A DNA stretch of 64,000 nt from Cubamyces lactineus (lineage: Eukaryota; Basidiomycota; Agaricomycetes; Polyporales; Polyporaceae), in contig JACDTU010000036.1 in the NCBI GenBank assembly GCA_022376465.1, positions 62,001-126,000 of the forward strand, read 5' to 3'. Numbering within the stretch: the first letter of the stretch is position 1; each line of letters opens with the position of its first letter. The translations under genes and the position numbers were made by a program. The notes under the pieces are model-generated. The model saw nothing but the letters and a program-made list of their open reading frames with translations, had not been told where the DNA came from and searched no databases. Shown piece by piece: positions 30,782 to 41,610 of this stretch.

Positions 30782-33277
30782 AATCCATGCACGTCTTTGC
30801 GGATTTTGCTGATGGGAGTTCAAGTCCGGGGAGGGTCGCTGAAGGGTGCTCATAGCGGCATCGTCAATAAGTAGCTGGGGCTTACCGCAAACCACACGGC
30901 CTCTGACGACACGTTCCACACCTGGGCGTTCCCATTGCTCTTCTAGAGCTTCTGCAGTTGCAGAAAAAAAATCGCCTGTGTGAACAGAATCAAGCCAGCA
31001 CAAGAGAGCGTCCCGAAAGCCTAAATCTGCAAGAACTTTGTCCCGTAGTTCCTGAGGAGATGGACAGCCTTCGATCCAGATAAGCAAATGGAGGTGGAGT
31101 GTCTTGCGTCCCTGTTCTTCCACTGTGCCATAATATGCGGAAGTCTTGCCAAATATACCACAACGATCAGTCGCGGTCCCGAGCAATACTTGAAGAAGAA
31201 GGTCTACCATACGATGAAAAAACCGGGCCGCACCGACTGGATTTGAGGCAACGGCACGTACGCGGTCAGACTTGGATCGAAGAGAGGGATATGCAGCTGA
31301 CAGGTCCACGGTCTCACCACAGAAGTGTAAACAGAGTGGATTCTTCGTGTCGGCGGGTGCGAAGGTCACGAAAAATACTGGGACTCCCCGCGTGTAAATA
31401 AGGGAATGTATTTCGTTCCGCTGGAATTTACGTCGGGCGTTGCTACCCTGTATATTCCCTGACACATGGTCAAGAAGATGCATAAGTTCAAAACAACGTG
31501 TTTCCGCATCGGACTGTGCTTGTATGTGACTACCATCCTCTGAGCGGGCAATAATGGCATCAAGCGCGAGGGGATCGAGAGAGAGAATTTTATCGGCGAC
31601 ATCACGGAAATTACTACATTTTGTAAGTAAGTACCCGCTTGCAGTACCGTTCCGTACCTGAGAATGACTGAAAGCCACATAGGAAAAAGACCGATCAAAC
31701 TGGAACCGACGATCTCCGAAAACGAGGCAAGCTCTAAGGTGAGGAACACGATCTAGCCGACGAACAATGCGTGCATTCTCAAACCCTCCTACACCATAAG
31801 GAAACAGCCAAGGATACATGCCCGGGTACAGGGACTCATTGTGGTACATTGTCTCTGGCCGAGAATGATGCCCGACAGCGAGCGCGCTCCCACCTTCTTT
31901 GAAATAGCGTACCGCGAATGCAAGGCGCTGCGAGTACGTCATGTGTGCGAGGTCAGGCGCACTTAGGCAATGAAGCATAAAAGGACAGGAATCTGTGTCG
32001 TCTGCAGCAAAGGGCTCTTCGATATCATGGACGGCCAGATTAGGTTCTGCATCGAGGTCGGACGTCGTTTCTCGATGTACGACATGTACAGGTGGTAAGT
32101 CATCATCGTACTCGGTCAAGTTAGACCTAGAAATAGTAACATCACGATAATGAGCATGATTCAGTTTCAACCATCGAAGTGCCGACATCACAACGCGGTG
32201 ACGAATAATGAAAGGAGTCCGTTTATAGTCATCATTAGTAGGTTTGACAGGCCCTGAAAAAATGAGTGCGAAGCATTCATCCAGCTCTTGTCGAGGGGGA
32301 GGTAGAACATCATAGGTGCGCAACGTCGGCTGCTCAAACACTATCGCATTGGCTCTCAACTTTCCCTGGCCGCCTTTGACGTGAGCAACACAATAGTTTC
32401 GCCGGAAGCGTGCAATAAGGAGCTCCTCACCGAATGTCAGGTCACGCAGTACAGTAGGCACATCACCAATCCATCGCCCGTTGGCAAGCGACAGAGGAGG
32501 CAGGGCATTCTTGCAGAGCGACGAATGACATCGGTTACATATATACATGACGCACTCACCATCGCGAACAAACACAGATTGCGAATATAAAACAGGGCCA
32601 GGCACCTCAGTGTCGACAGGATCGGTGTCAGAAAAACGTTCAGCACGGGTGACACCATGACCTGAGCGATCTAGAGGTGAGAGGTTGATATCACAAACAG
32701 CTCAAACAAGGACATCGCTACGGGCAGTAAGACAAGCGCAAACAGCGCAGGGAACTTCATAAACGGATTCAGACGACAGGGCATCATGCCAACGCTGAAG
32801 AAATCGAGACTCATCAGCGACAGACAAAGGCAAGGGCGGAAACGTGGGTGTTGTAGAAGGCAGCACGGACGATGAGATGGCAGGTAGCGAGGACGATGGA
32901 ACACCACCAAAGACGACATCAGGCATGAATTCAAACACGGATAGAAAAGAGGGACAATTATTACATGTATGAGCGGCCAGGCACGCGGACAAAGTGGATG
33001 CAGTGCGCGTCGAACGGCCTGTAGGCACGCTGTGAGCGAGAGCGAGAGCACGCAAATCACGCAGCAGAAGATGCGGCGCGAGGACAGACAGAGGGACATG
33101 TGCAGTAACAAGGGATGGACTGCCGACGCACAGAGCATGGGCATCCGACGAAAGACGATGAGCGACAAAACGTACGCTCCCACGGATGGCAGGACTGATG
33201 ACGGCGCCAAAATCGCGCAACACATCGACGCACAGAGGCCGTGAACGAGGACCGGAAGCAGCGCGCATTTCTGACAT
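30782..33277 (-). pseudogene. Helitron RepHel, N-terminal part with HUH motif
   Basis: First part of the Helitron transposase, from ATG 33277 (MSEMRAASGPRSR). An N-terminal segment contains CAVCACLTARSD and, after the break, CNRCHSSLCKNALPPLSLANG, a Cys-rich motif typical of these proteins. The Helitron N-like region follows (ESLYPGMYPWLFPYGVGGFE; RGVPVFFVTFAPAD), then the nuclease HUH motif GRKTLHLHLLIWIEG. Breaks: an in-frame TGA at 32702-32704 near residue 190, and a frame change near 30800-30850 just before the Plavaka insertion. The continuation is at 23413. Confidence 0.85.
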
Positions 33278-33499
33278 GAATGTTTCGGTGAACGAGAAGA
33301 GAGCGCACAACGAAGAGCAGAGATGTAGAACACACCAGGCGAGAGTGTGCGTTCGTCAAAGGAGAGAGGGGACAGTCCAGGGGGAGAGGGACGGAGCGAA
33401 CCGACAGGACAGAGCACAGTCTTGATTGGAAGTATAGGAGAAACGGGCCGCGAGGCCCGAGGCCAAACAGGAGATCTACTGTCGTACAGGGGTCAGAGG
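33278..33499. other. Helitron upstream region
   Basis: Between the RepHel start and the hAT target site GTCAGAGG (33492-33499). No gene. The 5' TC terminus of the Helitron was not recognised and may lie beyond the hAT, right of 46331. Confidence 0.35.
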
Positions 33500-33729
33500 C
33501 AGTGTTGCAAGAGTCAGCGCAGGGTCTGCGATGACTGTCGCTGACTTGCAGACTGTCTGCAAGCAGACTCGCTGCAGACTGTCCGCGAATGACTTTCCCA
33601 GGCCTGGGTGACCTTCAGGCACGGTGTCTGATTGGTTGATTATAAACATGTGACTTTATATGAGCGCCTATGTAGCGAAGAGGATCAAGTGCGCTTCCAC
33701 TTATCGATCTCCCTGGAGCCTCTACCGTC

Positions 33730-34570
33730 ATGTCTATGCTCAACTTATACACTGCAGGACGACAACAGACACTGGTCTCTGAGCGAAGCTGGTACAGACG
33801 TCTGTTCTACGACCACCCGGGTCGCTTGGAACGGAAACCGGAGGCTATGGATAACGACAAGGTTAAGGTTTGGTGCAAGCATTGCTTCGAGAAGCGCGTC
33901 CTCGACGAGCAGCGTGCGGACGCCTTGAGTGGGCTTCCGGTGCGTGAGACAGCTCAGATTGAGCACCAGCGTGAGTCTGCTATACCTCTAGCTGATCACA
34001 CTAATTGAGTTGTCCGCTGTAGTATGGGCACAGCCCAAGACGACTGCCCGGAACTTACGTTGGATCCGGGCCCACACGTCTGAGATGCTGGTCCACATCC
34101 GCGACTGCGAGCTACAGAACCAAGAAGACCGCGAGCACGCACGACAGGAACACGATTCCACCACCCTCTCACCCCGCCGCAAAAAAGCGCACGGGGGCGT
34201 TGTTATGACCCCGACGTCTGTGCCCGGTCCCGCTTTCGCTCCCGGTCCTGGGCCCGCACCTCCCTCAATGCACGCGACCGTCGCAGCGGCTACTGCTGCT
34301 GCCGTTGCGGCTACCAGTAGTTTAGCCAATCCTTCCAATGTACCTGCCACTATCAATGCACCTGTGCTGCCCCCCCTGCTCATCCCTGCCATGCAATTGC
34401 CCACACGCCCTAGTCCGACCGGAAGTTCATCGTCTATCCATTCCATCATGGCGGCGTCGACGCCAGCGTCTCCATCACCAAGCCCGCTACGCCGTGAGAG
34501 TTCCTTCGACTCGTATGCTCCGATACCGGCGAAGCGCGCTCGTACTGCACGGTCCGCCTCACATCAGAGT
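33730..34570 (+). pseudogene. hAT 1 transposase, 5' exons (BED finger)
   Basis: Exon 1 (33730-33969) starts MSMLNLYTAGRQQ. It carries WYRRLFYDHPGR and the first Cys pair WCKHCF of a BED-type finger; an intron of about 50 bp (GTGAGT...TGTAG) follows. Exon 2 supplies RAHTSEMLVHIRDC, the likely His/Cys half of the finger, then a Pro/Ala/Ser-rich linker with the basic patch PAKRART. The frame is cut at 34570 by gypsy copy 2 and resumes at 43483. Confidence 0.75.
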
Positions 34571-35110
34571 TGTTATGAATGTACGATAGGTATTGCGTCG
34601 TCTCAACGAACTAGTGACATTTCTTAGTACTTACTCTGTACGATACGAGTATGGCGAGCTCTGGGATTCTAGCTACGACTGTATATGGCGGATTCTATGG
34701 AACAGTCTTGTGTTGTCTAGGACTTTCTATGCACAGTCACTTCTGCACAGTGCACAGTCGTTCTGCACAGTGCACAGGCGCTTCTGCGCAGCGCACAGCA
34801 GCACTGCCACAGTGTTACTAGGTTCGACTAGCGCTGACTACTACATACCAGAAAGTCCTTGTATACGCTAGAACATTCCGTCTACAGGCTGATGTACATG
34901 TATATAAGAGGCGACGCCATAGAGCGACCCTCAGCTTTCAGTCTCTTCGCGAAATACGACTTTGGTTGCTCGTTAACTCGCTTTCAACTGCAAATACTAC
35001 TACGCGCTTATCTTCGACAAGCTAGGGCTAGTAGCTGAATAGATACAAGCTCTCTATTCATTGACGTCTTAAGGCTTGATAGTTTAAGAGTCACGCTCGA
35101 AAGCGTAACA
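34571..35110 (+). repeat. 5' LTR, gypsy copy 2
   Basis: TGTTATG...CGTAACA, 540 bp, with TGCACAGT repeats in U3 and TATATAAG in the same relative place as copy 1. I saw no difference from the 3' LTR. Confidence 0.95.
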
Positions 35111-35112
35111 TT

Positions 35113-35124
35113 AGACTGAAAGCT
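35113..35124 (+). other. Self-priming site, gypsy copy 2
   Basis: AGACTGAAAGCT two bases after the LTR is complementary to AGCTTTCAGTCT in R, as in copy 1. Confidence 0.7.
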
Positions 35125-36012
35125 TTAACCCTCCACTTGTTAAAAGTGCAGAGGCCTACGTCGGAAGACAACGACTACGAAACGCATCAGAACTCTCTCT
35201 TGCTCGTAACGTACAGAGAGACGATAGTCAATACGGAGGGAACTACACAAACCCCATTGCGACAATCACCCAGGGTACTAGGCGGAAGGAACAAAACACT
35301 GCCGAGCTTACCACCACTCGCGATCCCGGAGAATATAGTTGCTCTCCCAAGATCGCCAGGAGGATCCCCATTCCCCTTGATAAGAGGTTTTAGCTCGACA
35401 ATCCCTTACGTAGAAAGTACCAGTTCGACATCGTCGGGTCGGAGCACTCGAGTATCGGAACAAGAACCCGCGTTTCAGAGAACAGACGAGTGGAGAGAAT
35501 ATAGGAATTCTCTGGCCATTCAGGCGGAATCAGGAGTAGCAATAGGCGTACCCATTCCAACCCGAGCGAGTCCAGGAACGGATAGTTCGGATCGATCGAC
35601 TCCAGAAACTAGTGTTGAAGAAGCATCCTCAACGGCAGGGATATTCTATCGGAGAACACAGCTTCCGGTGCACGCGATCGATACACTTCGAGTTATAGCA
35701 GATAACTTGGAAGTACTAGGACAGGAAGACTTCACGAGGAGATATCACGCGACTCTCGAACGAGCCCATCGATACATAACTCAGGTCATCCAGACACTCG
35801 AATTTATTCCAAGACAAGCTGTTACGCCTCCAACGAGGGTACGGAACTTTGCGGGATATCTTCAGAACCAGATTGACTACCTGCGAGCAAAGGTCCTCAA
35901 TCCGGAGAACTACGCAGATATAGACTTCGAAGAAAATCTTAGGAAATTTCGTAGTTGCCTCCGAGCTAGGGAACTACATCAGGCTTTCCTACGACAAGCA
36001 CAACGTGTATGA
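35116..36012 (+). CDS. gypsy copy 2 ORF1, ATG-less
   Basis: Same ATG-free frame as in copy 1, with two residue differences (Pro to Thr and Leu to Phe), ending TGA in an ATGA overlap with Gag. The start is again inferred as a near-cognate codon; CTG 35116 is at the equivalent place. The very low divergence suggests recent common origin, so it gives limited evidence of selection. The complete lack of ATG in all frames over the leader is the stronger argument. Confidence 0.6.
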   Translation: MKALTLHLLKVQRPTSEDNDYETHQNSLLLVTYRETIVNTEGTTQTPLRQSPRVLGGRNKTLPSLPPLAIPENIVALPRSPGGSPFPLIRGFSSTIPYVESTSSTSSGRSTRVSEQEPAFQRTDEWREYRNSLAIQAESGVAIGVPIPTRASPGTDSSDRSTPETSVEEASSTAGIFYRRTQLPVHAIDTLRVIADNLEVLGQEDFTRRYHATLERAHRYITQVIQTLEFIPRQAVTPPTRVRNFAGYLQNQIDYLRAKVLNPENYADIDFEENLRKFRSCLRARELHQAFLRQAQRV

Positions 36013-37883
36013 GTTCAGCTGAACCATATAGTTGTTCAAGGTTATATCATCTCTACAACTCCGACAAAGCTCGGGACGTATACTATCGAGAAAGCGTAGA
36101 CAAGTGGAATTTTTGCACCAACGAAAGGTGTCCACTTCGGTACAACACTAAGGAGGTTCCAAACGTCAAGCACGCATCGGCTTTAATCCTAACACACTCT
36201 TCACAAGAGCGGGATATTACTAACACCCACGGACGACAACCCGCGTTAGTCAAGAAGCCACTACTTGCTGGAAAAGCTACTGGTCGGATTAATAGTCCGA
36301 GAGTTGTGTCAGGATCGTTTCCGACTTCAAGAGTAGGAACCCCAAAACCTCAAGAATCCGAATCACCTAAGGAATCAGGTCCATCCTTCAAGGAGAAAGG
36401 AAAGGAGACTGAACCGCCTAAGGTAGAGGACTCGGACAAGGAGGACGAGACTTTTCGGACGACGGTCGAAGCACCTGAACCGAAAATCGAAGAAACTATT
36501 CGGATTAAGGTCGCAGTACCTGCACCGAAAACAGAAGACACTCGGGTCGAGGCAGAAACACCTGAACCGAGAGAAGAGCATATTCAGACAGAGGTCGAGG
36601 AGACTAAATCTGAATTGGAGTATACTGGTCGCAGCGCAACCCCAGAATTTGTACGAAAATCAGTACCATCGTACATGTCGGGAACAGCGACAGGAGAGTC
36701 CATTTCTGGAGCCCATAGATATGCGTTCACTCCGCAAGGGCAAGGCTCAGAAGGAGAAAGATACGGGTCTTTATCAAGTGGACCAGCCCCTCGGGCAACG
36801 GCAATTTCTGGAGGAGTTATCAATCCTTCTGGAGGTGGAGGAGGAGGCGGACCAGGTAGGCCCGGAGGTCGGCCTGACCCTGAGCCTTCAGATCCCTACT
36901 CCCCAGGAGGAGGACCACCAGGACCAGACCCAGACCCGGAACCGCAAGAAGCTCCAGGAAATGCGCCGCAAGGACACGGAAAGGGCAAGATCAAGGACCC
37001 TGAGGTCTTCAACGGAGACCGAGACAAAACCAGGTCCTTCCTCAATCAACTGTTCCTGTTGTTCACGGCGCGACCCCACGACTTCGTTAATGATTACACG
37101 AAGGTGGCGACGGCCCTATCCTTCATGGAAGGGGACAATATAAACTACTGGAAGGACATCACAATTCAGCGAGCTGAAGAGGAAATTAGACCGGGAGTCT
37201 ATCGAGGATTTGACTCTTGGCCGGTCTTCAAGAGGAATTTCCTGCTCGCATTTGCCCCAGTAGACGAGGTGGATGACTCTATGGTTAATCTCACGACGAT
37301 ACAGCTCAAGGACTACTCTTCAGTCGATGAGTTCAATGCGAGGTTCATGGATCTAGCTCTTAAGGGAAAAATTCTGGACCCAGCAGCGCAACTGGCCCTG
37401 TACAGGAATGCGCTTCCAGAATATTTACTGAAGAAGATATCCATGTCGTACCCTCCGCCGACGACCATTGAAGAGTGGATGACTAGGACTAAGGAGATCG
37501 ACCATAGCTATCACCTTACGGAGAAGATTTTGGCTAATCGCAGAGGACGCAAGGCCAAAACCTTGAAGACTAAGAAGAATGTCAAGAAGGTTAATATCGA
37601 GGACGACTCGCTCGATATTAACAAGCTCTCTGTCAAGGAGAGACAGGAGCTGCAAGACAAGGGACTATGTTTCCGGTGCAGGAAGCCGGGACATATTTCC
37701 AGAGACTGTCCTTCTAAACCTAAGAAGCCCGGCAAACCTGTTAGTCGGAAGGTACGACAGGTTACCAACGAGGACTTAGAGGACGAGTCTGAGGAAATCT
37801 CAGACGAAGAGGACGACGAGGACGAAGAGGACAATGTTTCTATTAACGCACTCAGGGCTACAGATTTCGAGACGGGTTTTTAG
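36009..37883 (+). CDS. gag: gypsy copy 2 Gag
   Basis: 624 residues, about 99% identical to copy 1. The CSxLxH...CPxRY motif is at residues 9-45 (36033-36143), followed by the acidic Pro-rich middle, Gly run, capsid-like region, CCHC knuckle CFRCRKPGHISRDC and acidic tail. The stop TAG (37881-37883) follows GGGTTTT. Confidence 0.92.
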   Translation: MSSAEPYSCSRLYHLYNSDKARDVYYRESVDKWNFCTNERCPLRYNTKEVPNVKHASALILTHSSQERDITNTHGRQPALVKKPLLAGKATGRINSPRVVSGSFPTSRVGTPKPQESESPKESGPSFKEKGKETEPPKVEDSDKEDETFRTTVEAPEPKIEETIRIKVAVPAPKTEDTRVEAETPEPREEHIQTEVEETKSELEYTGRSATPEFVRKSVPSYMSGTATGESISGAHRYAFTPQGQGSEGERYGSLSSGPAPRATAISGGVINPSGGGGGGGPGRPGGRPDPEPSDPYSPGGGPPGPDPDPEPQEAPGNAPQGHGKGKIKDPEVFNGDRDKTRSFLNQLFLLFTARPHDFVNDYTKVATALSFMEGDNINYWKDITIQRAEEEIRPGVYRGFDSWPVFKRNFLLAFAPVDEVDDSMVNLTTIQLKDYSSVDEFNARFMDLALKGKILDPAAQLALYRNALPEYLLKKISMSYPPPTTIEEWMTRTKEIDHSYHLTEKILANRRGRKAKTLKTKKNVKKVNIEDDSLDINKLSVKERQELQDKGLCFRCRKPGHISRDCPSKPKKPGKPVSRKVRQVTNEDLEDESEEISDEEDDEDEEDNVSINALRATDFETGF

Positions 37884-40800
37884 GCAGGCAAGCAGACTCG
37901 ACGCCTGACTTGCCCAAGGAATTGCATGTAACTATTGTAACCAATACAGAGCGGAGACGCAGTGCTCTGCTGATACCCGGTTACATGCAGGTTCAGGACA
38001 AAGCCGTCGAAATCAAGGGACTCATTGACACTGGTGCGGATGCCGTGATCGTCAATAAAAAGATTGTGGACAAGTACAATCTTCCGACAGTCAGACTACC
38101 AAAGACTCTGACTTTCCGGAACGCGGACGATAGCGTTAATAGCATGGGAACCATTACCCATCGGGTGGAGGGGACATTTAATCTCCACGGGAAGAAGCTC
38201 CCAACAAATTGGTATGTGGCCGACATTGGGCGGGACGATGTCCTATTCGGCATGCCATGGATCCGCAAGTACAATCCTAATATCGACTGGGAAAGTGGTC
38301 GCATCACTTTCAAGTCGGATATTATCAAGAAGCAGCAGCAGATCCATAAATACCAATGCGAGCACGACCCACCTGAAGGGATGCTGTGGAACTTCCCAGT
38401 AAAACCTCTAAATCAAGACCTGGTCGTATCGTTCGTACGTGCTATACCGGACGAGGACGACGCAGACCCAGACTCCGAAAGGCTTACATTTAATCCTTCG
38501 AGGGCCATTGAGCTATGGTATCGCAAGAAGAAAATCCGAAAGATTAATAAGTCTACGGAGATCGCTATAGCAGCGAAGAAAGACCAGAAGGAGAAGACCT
38601 TGGACGAAATCCTACCTGATTTTGTAAAGGACTACCGACAGGTCTTTGAGAAAAAGGCAGCAAGTAGATTTCCGCCCTCGAGACCATGGGACCATGCTAT
38701 CGAATTCAAGAAGGACTTCGACCATCATACCAAGGGGTCTTGGAGGAAAATCTACCCTCTGACCTATACGGAACGTATAGAACTCGACAAATTCATTGCG
38801 GAAAACCTTGAGAAGGGCTACATTCGAAAATCCAAGTCTCCACTAGCCTCGCCATTTTTCTTTGTCACCAAGAAAGATGGGAGTCTTCGACCTGTTCAAG
38901 ACTACAGGGCTCTTAACGAGGGGACTATTAAAAACGCATATCCCTTGCCGCTCATCAGCGACATCATTGACCGGCTGAAGGGGGCCACAATATTCACTAA
39001 ACTCGACGTGCGAGCAGGGTACAATAATGTGCGCATCAAGGAGGGCGATGAGTGGAAAGCTGCGTTTATAACACCCAGTGGATTGTTCGAACCAACAGTC
39101 ATGTTTTTTGGTCTGTGCAATGCACCGGCCACATTCCAAAACATGATGAACGACCTCTTCCGAGACATGCTCCAGGAAGGATGGATGGTCATTTATATGG
39201 ACGACATCCTGATATTCTCAGACAATGTCGAGGATCACCATGAGCGGACGCGAAGAGCTTTACAGCGACTTCAAGACAGTGATCTATTCCTCAAAGCGGA
39301 AAAATGCGAATTCGACAGACAAGAAGTCGAATTCCTAGGATCAATAATCCGACCGGGGGTAGTCGCTATGGATCCAGTAAAACTAAAGGCAATTATCGAG
39401 TGGGAACCACCGAAAACAGTCAAGCAGGTTCAGGCATTCTTGGGGTTCGGTAATTTCTACCGACGGTTCATTCGGGATTATTCAAAGATAGTCCGACCCC
39501 TCACGGAATTAACCAAGAAGGACCAGCCTTTTCTGTGGACCCCTGATTGTCAGAAAGCATTCGACACACTCAAGAAACGGTTTACTGAAGAACCGATCCT
39601 GCAAATCCCGGATCCGGAGAAACCATTTCAGATTGAGTGCGATGCTTCTAAAGTCGCAACAGGTGCTGTACTACGACAGCAAGGAGAGGACGGACTATGG
39701 CATCCTTGTGCTTATTTGTCCAAGTCCTTTACTCCTGCGGAACGGAACTATCAGATTTATGATAGGGAATTGTTGGCCATTGTTCGAGCCCTCGAAGCAT
39801 GGCGGCATTTTTTGCAGGGTTCCCCACACCCTACAGAAATTCTATCAGATCACAAAAATCTGACCTACTTCCGTACGGCGCAGAAGTTAAATCGCAGACA
39901 AGCACGATGGCATTTATTCCTCTCGGAGTTCAACATCGTAATCAAGCACCAACCCGGAAAATCCCTCACTCAAGCAGACGCCCTTTCTCGGAGATCAGGG
40001 CATGACGGGGGGGAAAATGACAACAAGGACGTCGTATTACTAGGACCAGAACTTTTTGCCAAAGCTGTCAACGTTGAGCTACAAGAGCGCATCCGCGATA
40101 GCAAGCTACGGGACAGCTCGGTAGTAGAGTACATTACCCTAAAAGGAAAGGCTACCAAACGCCCAGAGTTCGGCAAACCAGAAGATTGGTCCGACGACGA
40201 CGGAATACTCCTGTACAAGAACAGGGTATATGTGCCACCAGATAATCAATTGTATCGTGATATAGTCAAAATGCATCACGACGCACCGATTATGGGACAC
40301 CCAGGAGTCCAGAAAACCTACGATCTGGTTAAACGGGAATATATGTGGCCAGGCATGCGGAAATTCATTGCGCAATATGTCAAAGGTTGCGCCGCTTGCC
40401 AAACAAGCAAGGTCAATACGCATCCCATTAAACCAGGCTTAATTCCCATTCAACACAGTGGGGACACTAGGCCTTTCCGGACAATTACCATGGATTATAT
40501 CACGGATCTACCAGAGTCGGATGGATTCAATGCCATCCAAGTGGTAGTCGATCATGATGTATCAAAGGCAGCGGTATTTTCCCCTTGCACCAAGAATATT
40601 ACGGCGGAAGGAGCCATGGATATTCTGCAAAGGGACGTATATCGCAGATTCGGACTACCTGCGAAGGTCATCTCGGATCGAGGACCGCAATTCATATCCA
40701 AGGCATTCAAAGAACTACACAACAGCCTTGGAATTGAAACGGCACTCAGCACGGCCTACCATCCGCAGACAGATGGGGAAACGGAACGAGTCAATCAAGA

Positions 40801-41533
40801 ACTCGACTTAGCACTTCGGCTCTACTGTGCTAACAATCCGGAGAACTGGGCCAAATTGCTGCCTCAATTCGAATTCGCGCACAATCAGCGGACACACTCT
40901 GTCACGGGAAAATCCCCGTTTGAGCTCCTCTACGGGTTTCAGCCAGAGGCCGCTGGGACAGTCCGAACCACCCCAAAACATCCAAGTACGGAGCAGAGGC
41001 TTCAAAGTCTTCAGGAAGCCAGGGAGAATACAATAGCTGCGCACGCGCAGGCCGCCGCAGCCATGTCAAAAAGGCTCCCCGCTGCTCAAGTTCCGCTGAA
41101 GCTTGGAGACAAGGTTCTTCTTGATACAAAGAACCTCAGGCTTCCATATGTCTCTAGGAAGTTGATTCCAAAACGAGTGGGACCGTTCGCGATCGTCAAG
41201 GTCTTGGGACCGGTTACATTCAAATTAAAACTCCCGGAGAAATGGAAGATACACCCCGTTTTCCACGCAGCGCTACTTACTCCGTACCACACAACTAAGG
41301 AGCACGGACCAGACTACGTCCGACCTCCACCGATTCCCACTCCAGAATCAACAGAAGGAGAAGAATGGGAGGTAGAAGCAATCCTAAGCCACCGTACCCG
41401 AGGTACCCGAAAACAGTACCTAGTGGCTTGGAAGGGCTGGCCTGCGTCGGAGAATTCTTGGGAACCAGAAAAACATCTCAAGAATGCGCAGTCGATCTTG
41501 CGCAACTATAAGAAGAGGCACAAGTTGTCGTGA
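37871..41533 (+). CDS. pol: gypsy copy 2 Pol, complete
   Basis: About 1220 codons in the -1 frame of Gag, uninterrupted. Protease DTGA, RT YMDDILIFSD, RNase H, integrase HHCC and the D, D and E residues (TMDYITD, VISDRGPQF, DGETERVNQE) are all in place, as is the C-terminal chromodomain (YLVAWKGWP). At the position of the copy 1 nonsense codon this copy has CAA (Gln). There is no suitable ATG at the start, which fits synthesis as a Gag-Pol fusion. Confidence 0.95.
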   Translation, partial: DGFLGRQADSTPDLPKELHVTIVTNTERRRSALLIPGYMQVQDKAVEIKGLIDTGADAVIVNKKIVDKYNLPTVRLPKTLTFRNADDSVNSMGTITHRVEGTFNLHGKKLPTNWYVADIGRDDVLFGMPWIRKYNPNIDWESGRITFKSDIIKKQQQIHKYQCEHDPPEGMLWNFPVKPLNQDLVVSFVRAIPDEDDADPDSERLTFNPSRAIELWYRKKKIRKINKSTEIAIAAKKDQKEKTLDEILPDFVKDYRQVFEKKAASRFPPSRPWDHAIEFKKDFDHHTKGSWRKIYPLTYTERIELDKFIAENLEKGYIRKSKSPLASPFFFVTKKDGSLRPVQDYRALNEGTIKNAYPLPLISDIIDRLKGATIFTKLDVRAGYNNVRIKEGDEWKAAFITPSGLFEPTVMFFGLCNAPATFQNMMNDLFRDMLQEGWMVIYMDDILIFSDNVEDHHERTRRALQRLQDSDLFLKAEKCEFDRQEVEFLGSIIRPGVVAMDPVKLKAIIEWEPPKTVKQVQAFLGFGNFYRRFIRDYSKIVRPLTELTKKDQPFLWTPDCQKAFDTLKKRFTEEPILQIPDPEKPFQIECDASKVATGAVLRQQGEDGLWHPCAYLSKSFTPAERNYQIYDRELLAIVRALEAWRHFLQGSPHPTEILSDHKNLTYFRTAQKLNRRQARWHLFLSEFNIVIKHQPGKSLTQADALSRRSGHDGGENDNKDVVLLGPELFAKAVNVELQERIRDSKLRDSSVVEYITLKGKATKRPEFGKPEDWSDDDGILLYKNRVYVPPDNQLYRDIVKMHHDAPIMGHPGVQKTYDLVKREYMWPGMRKFIAQYVKGCAACQTSKVNTHPIKPGLIPIQHSGDTRPFRTITMDYITDLPESDGFNAIQVVVDHDVSKAAVFSPCTKNITAEGAMDILQRDVYRRFGLPAKVISDRGPQFISKAFKELHNSLGIETALSTAYHPQTDGETERVNQELDLALRLYCANNPENWAKLLPQFEFAHNQRTHSVTGKSPFELLYGFQPEAAGTVRTTPKHPSTEQRLQSLQEARENTIAAHAQAAAAMSKRLPAAQVPLKLGDKVLLDTKNLRLPYVSRKLIPKRVGPFAIVKVLGPVTFKLKLPEKWKIHPVFHAALLTPYHTTKEHGPDYVRPPPIPTPESTEGEEWEVEAILSHRTRGTRKQYLVAWKGWPASENSWEPEKHLKNAQSILRNYKKRHKLS
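37874..37914 (+). promoter_or_regulatory. -1 frameshift site, gypsy copy 2
   Basis: G GGT TTT before the Gag stop, with the GGCAAG/CTTGCC stem six bases downstream, as in copy 1. The one loop change (A to T) does not touch the stem. Confidence 0.7.
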
Positions 41534-41610
41534 AAGACTCAACCCACTGCCCACTCGAACATTTCCTCGAATATTCTCAGATTTTCCAAACAATTTTTCA
41601 TACTCTCACA

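Larger units (their letters stand above)
12329..33310 (-). mobile_element. Helitron, split by three younger elements
   Basis: One RepHel gene can be followed on the minus strand through three blocks, 33277-30782, 23413-22141 and 15811-12329. Removing the Plavaka and copia inserts, with one copy of each target repeat, restores continuous reading across both junctions (for example ...LPRLDRG then DHEEYCCVML). The hAT element at 33500-46323 sits upstream of its coding start. The coding part is decayed by three in-frame TGA codons and at least one frameshift. The true 5' TC and 3' CTRR ends were not located. Confidence 0.85.

Noticed and set aside
32671..33417. 248-codon hydrophobic minus-strand frame
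   Set aside because: It overlaps the RepHel N-terminal frame, which carries the recognisable Cys motif; this one is a shadow of it.
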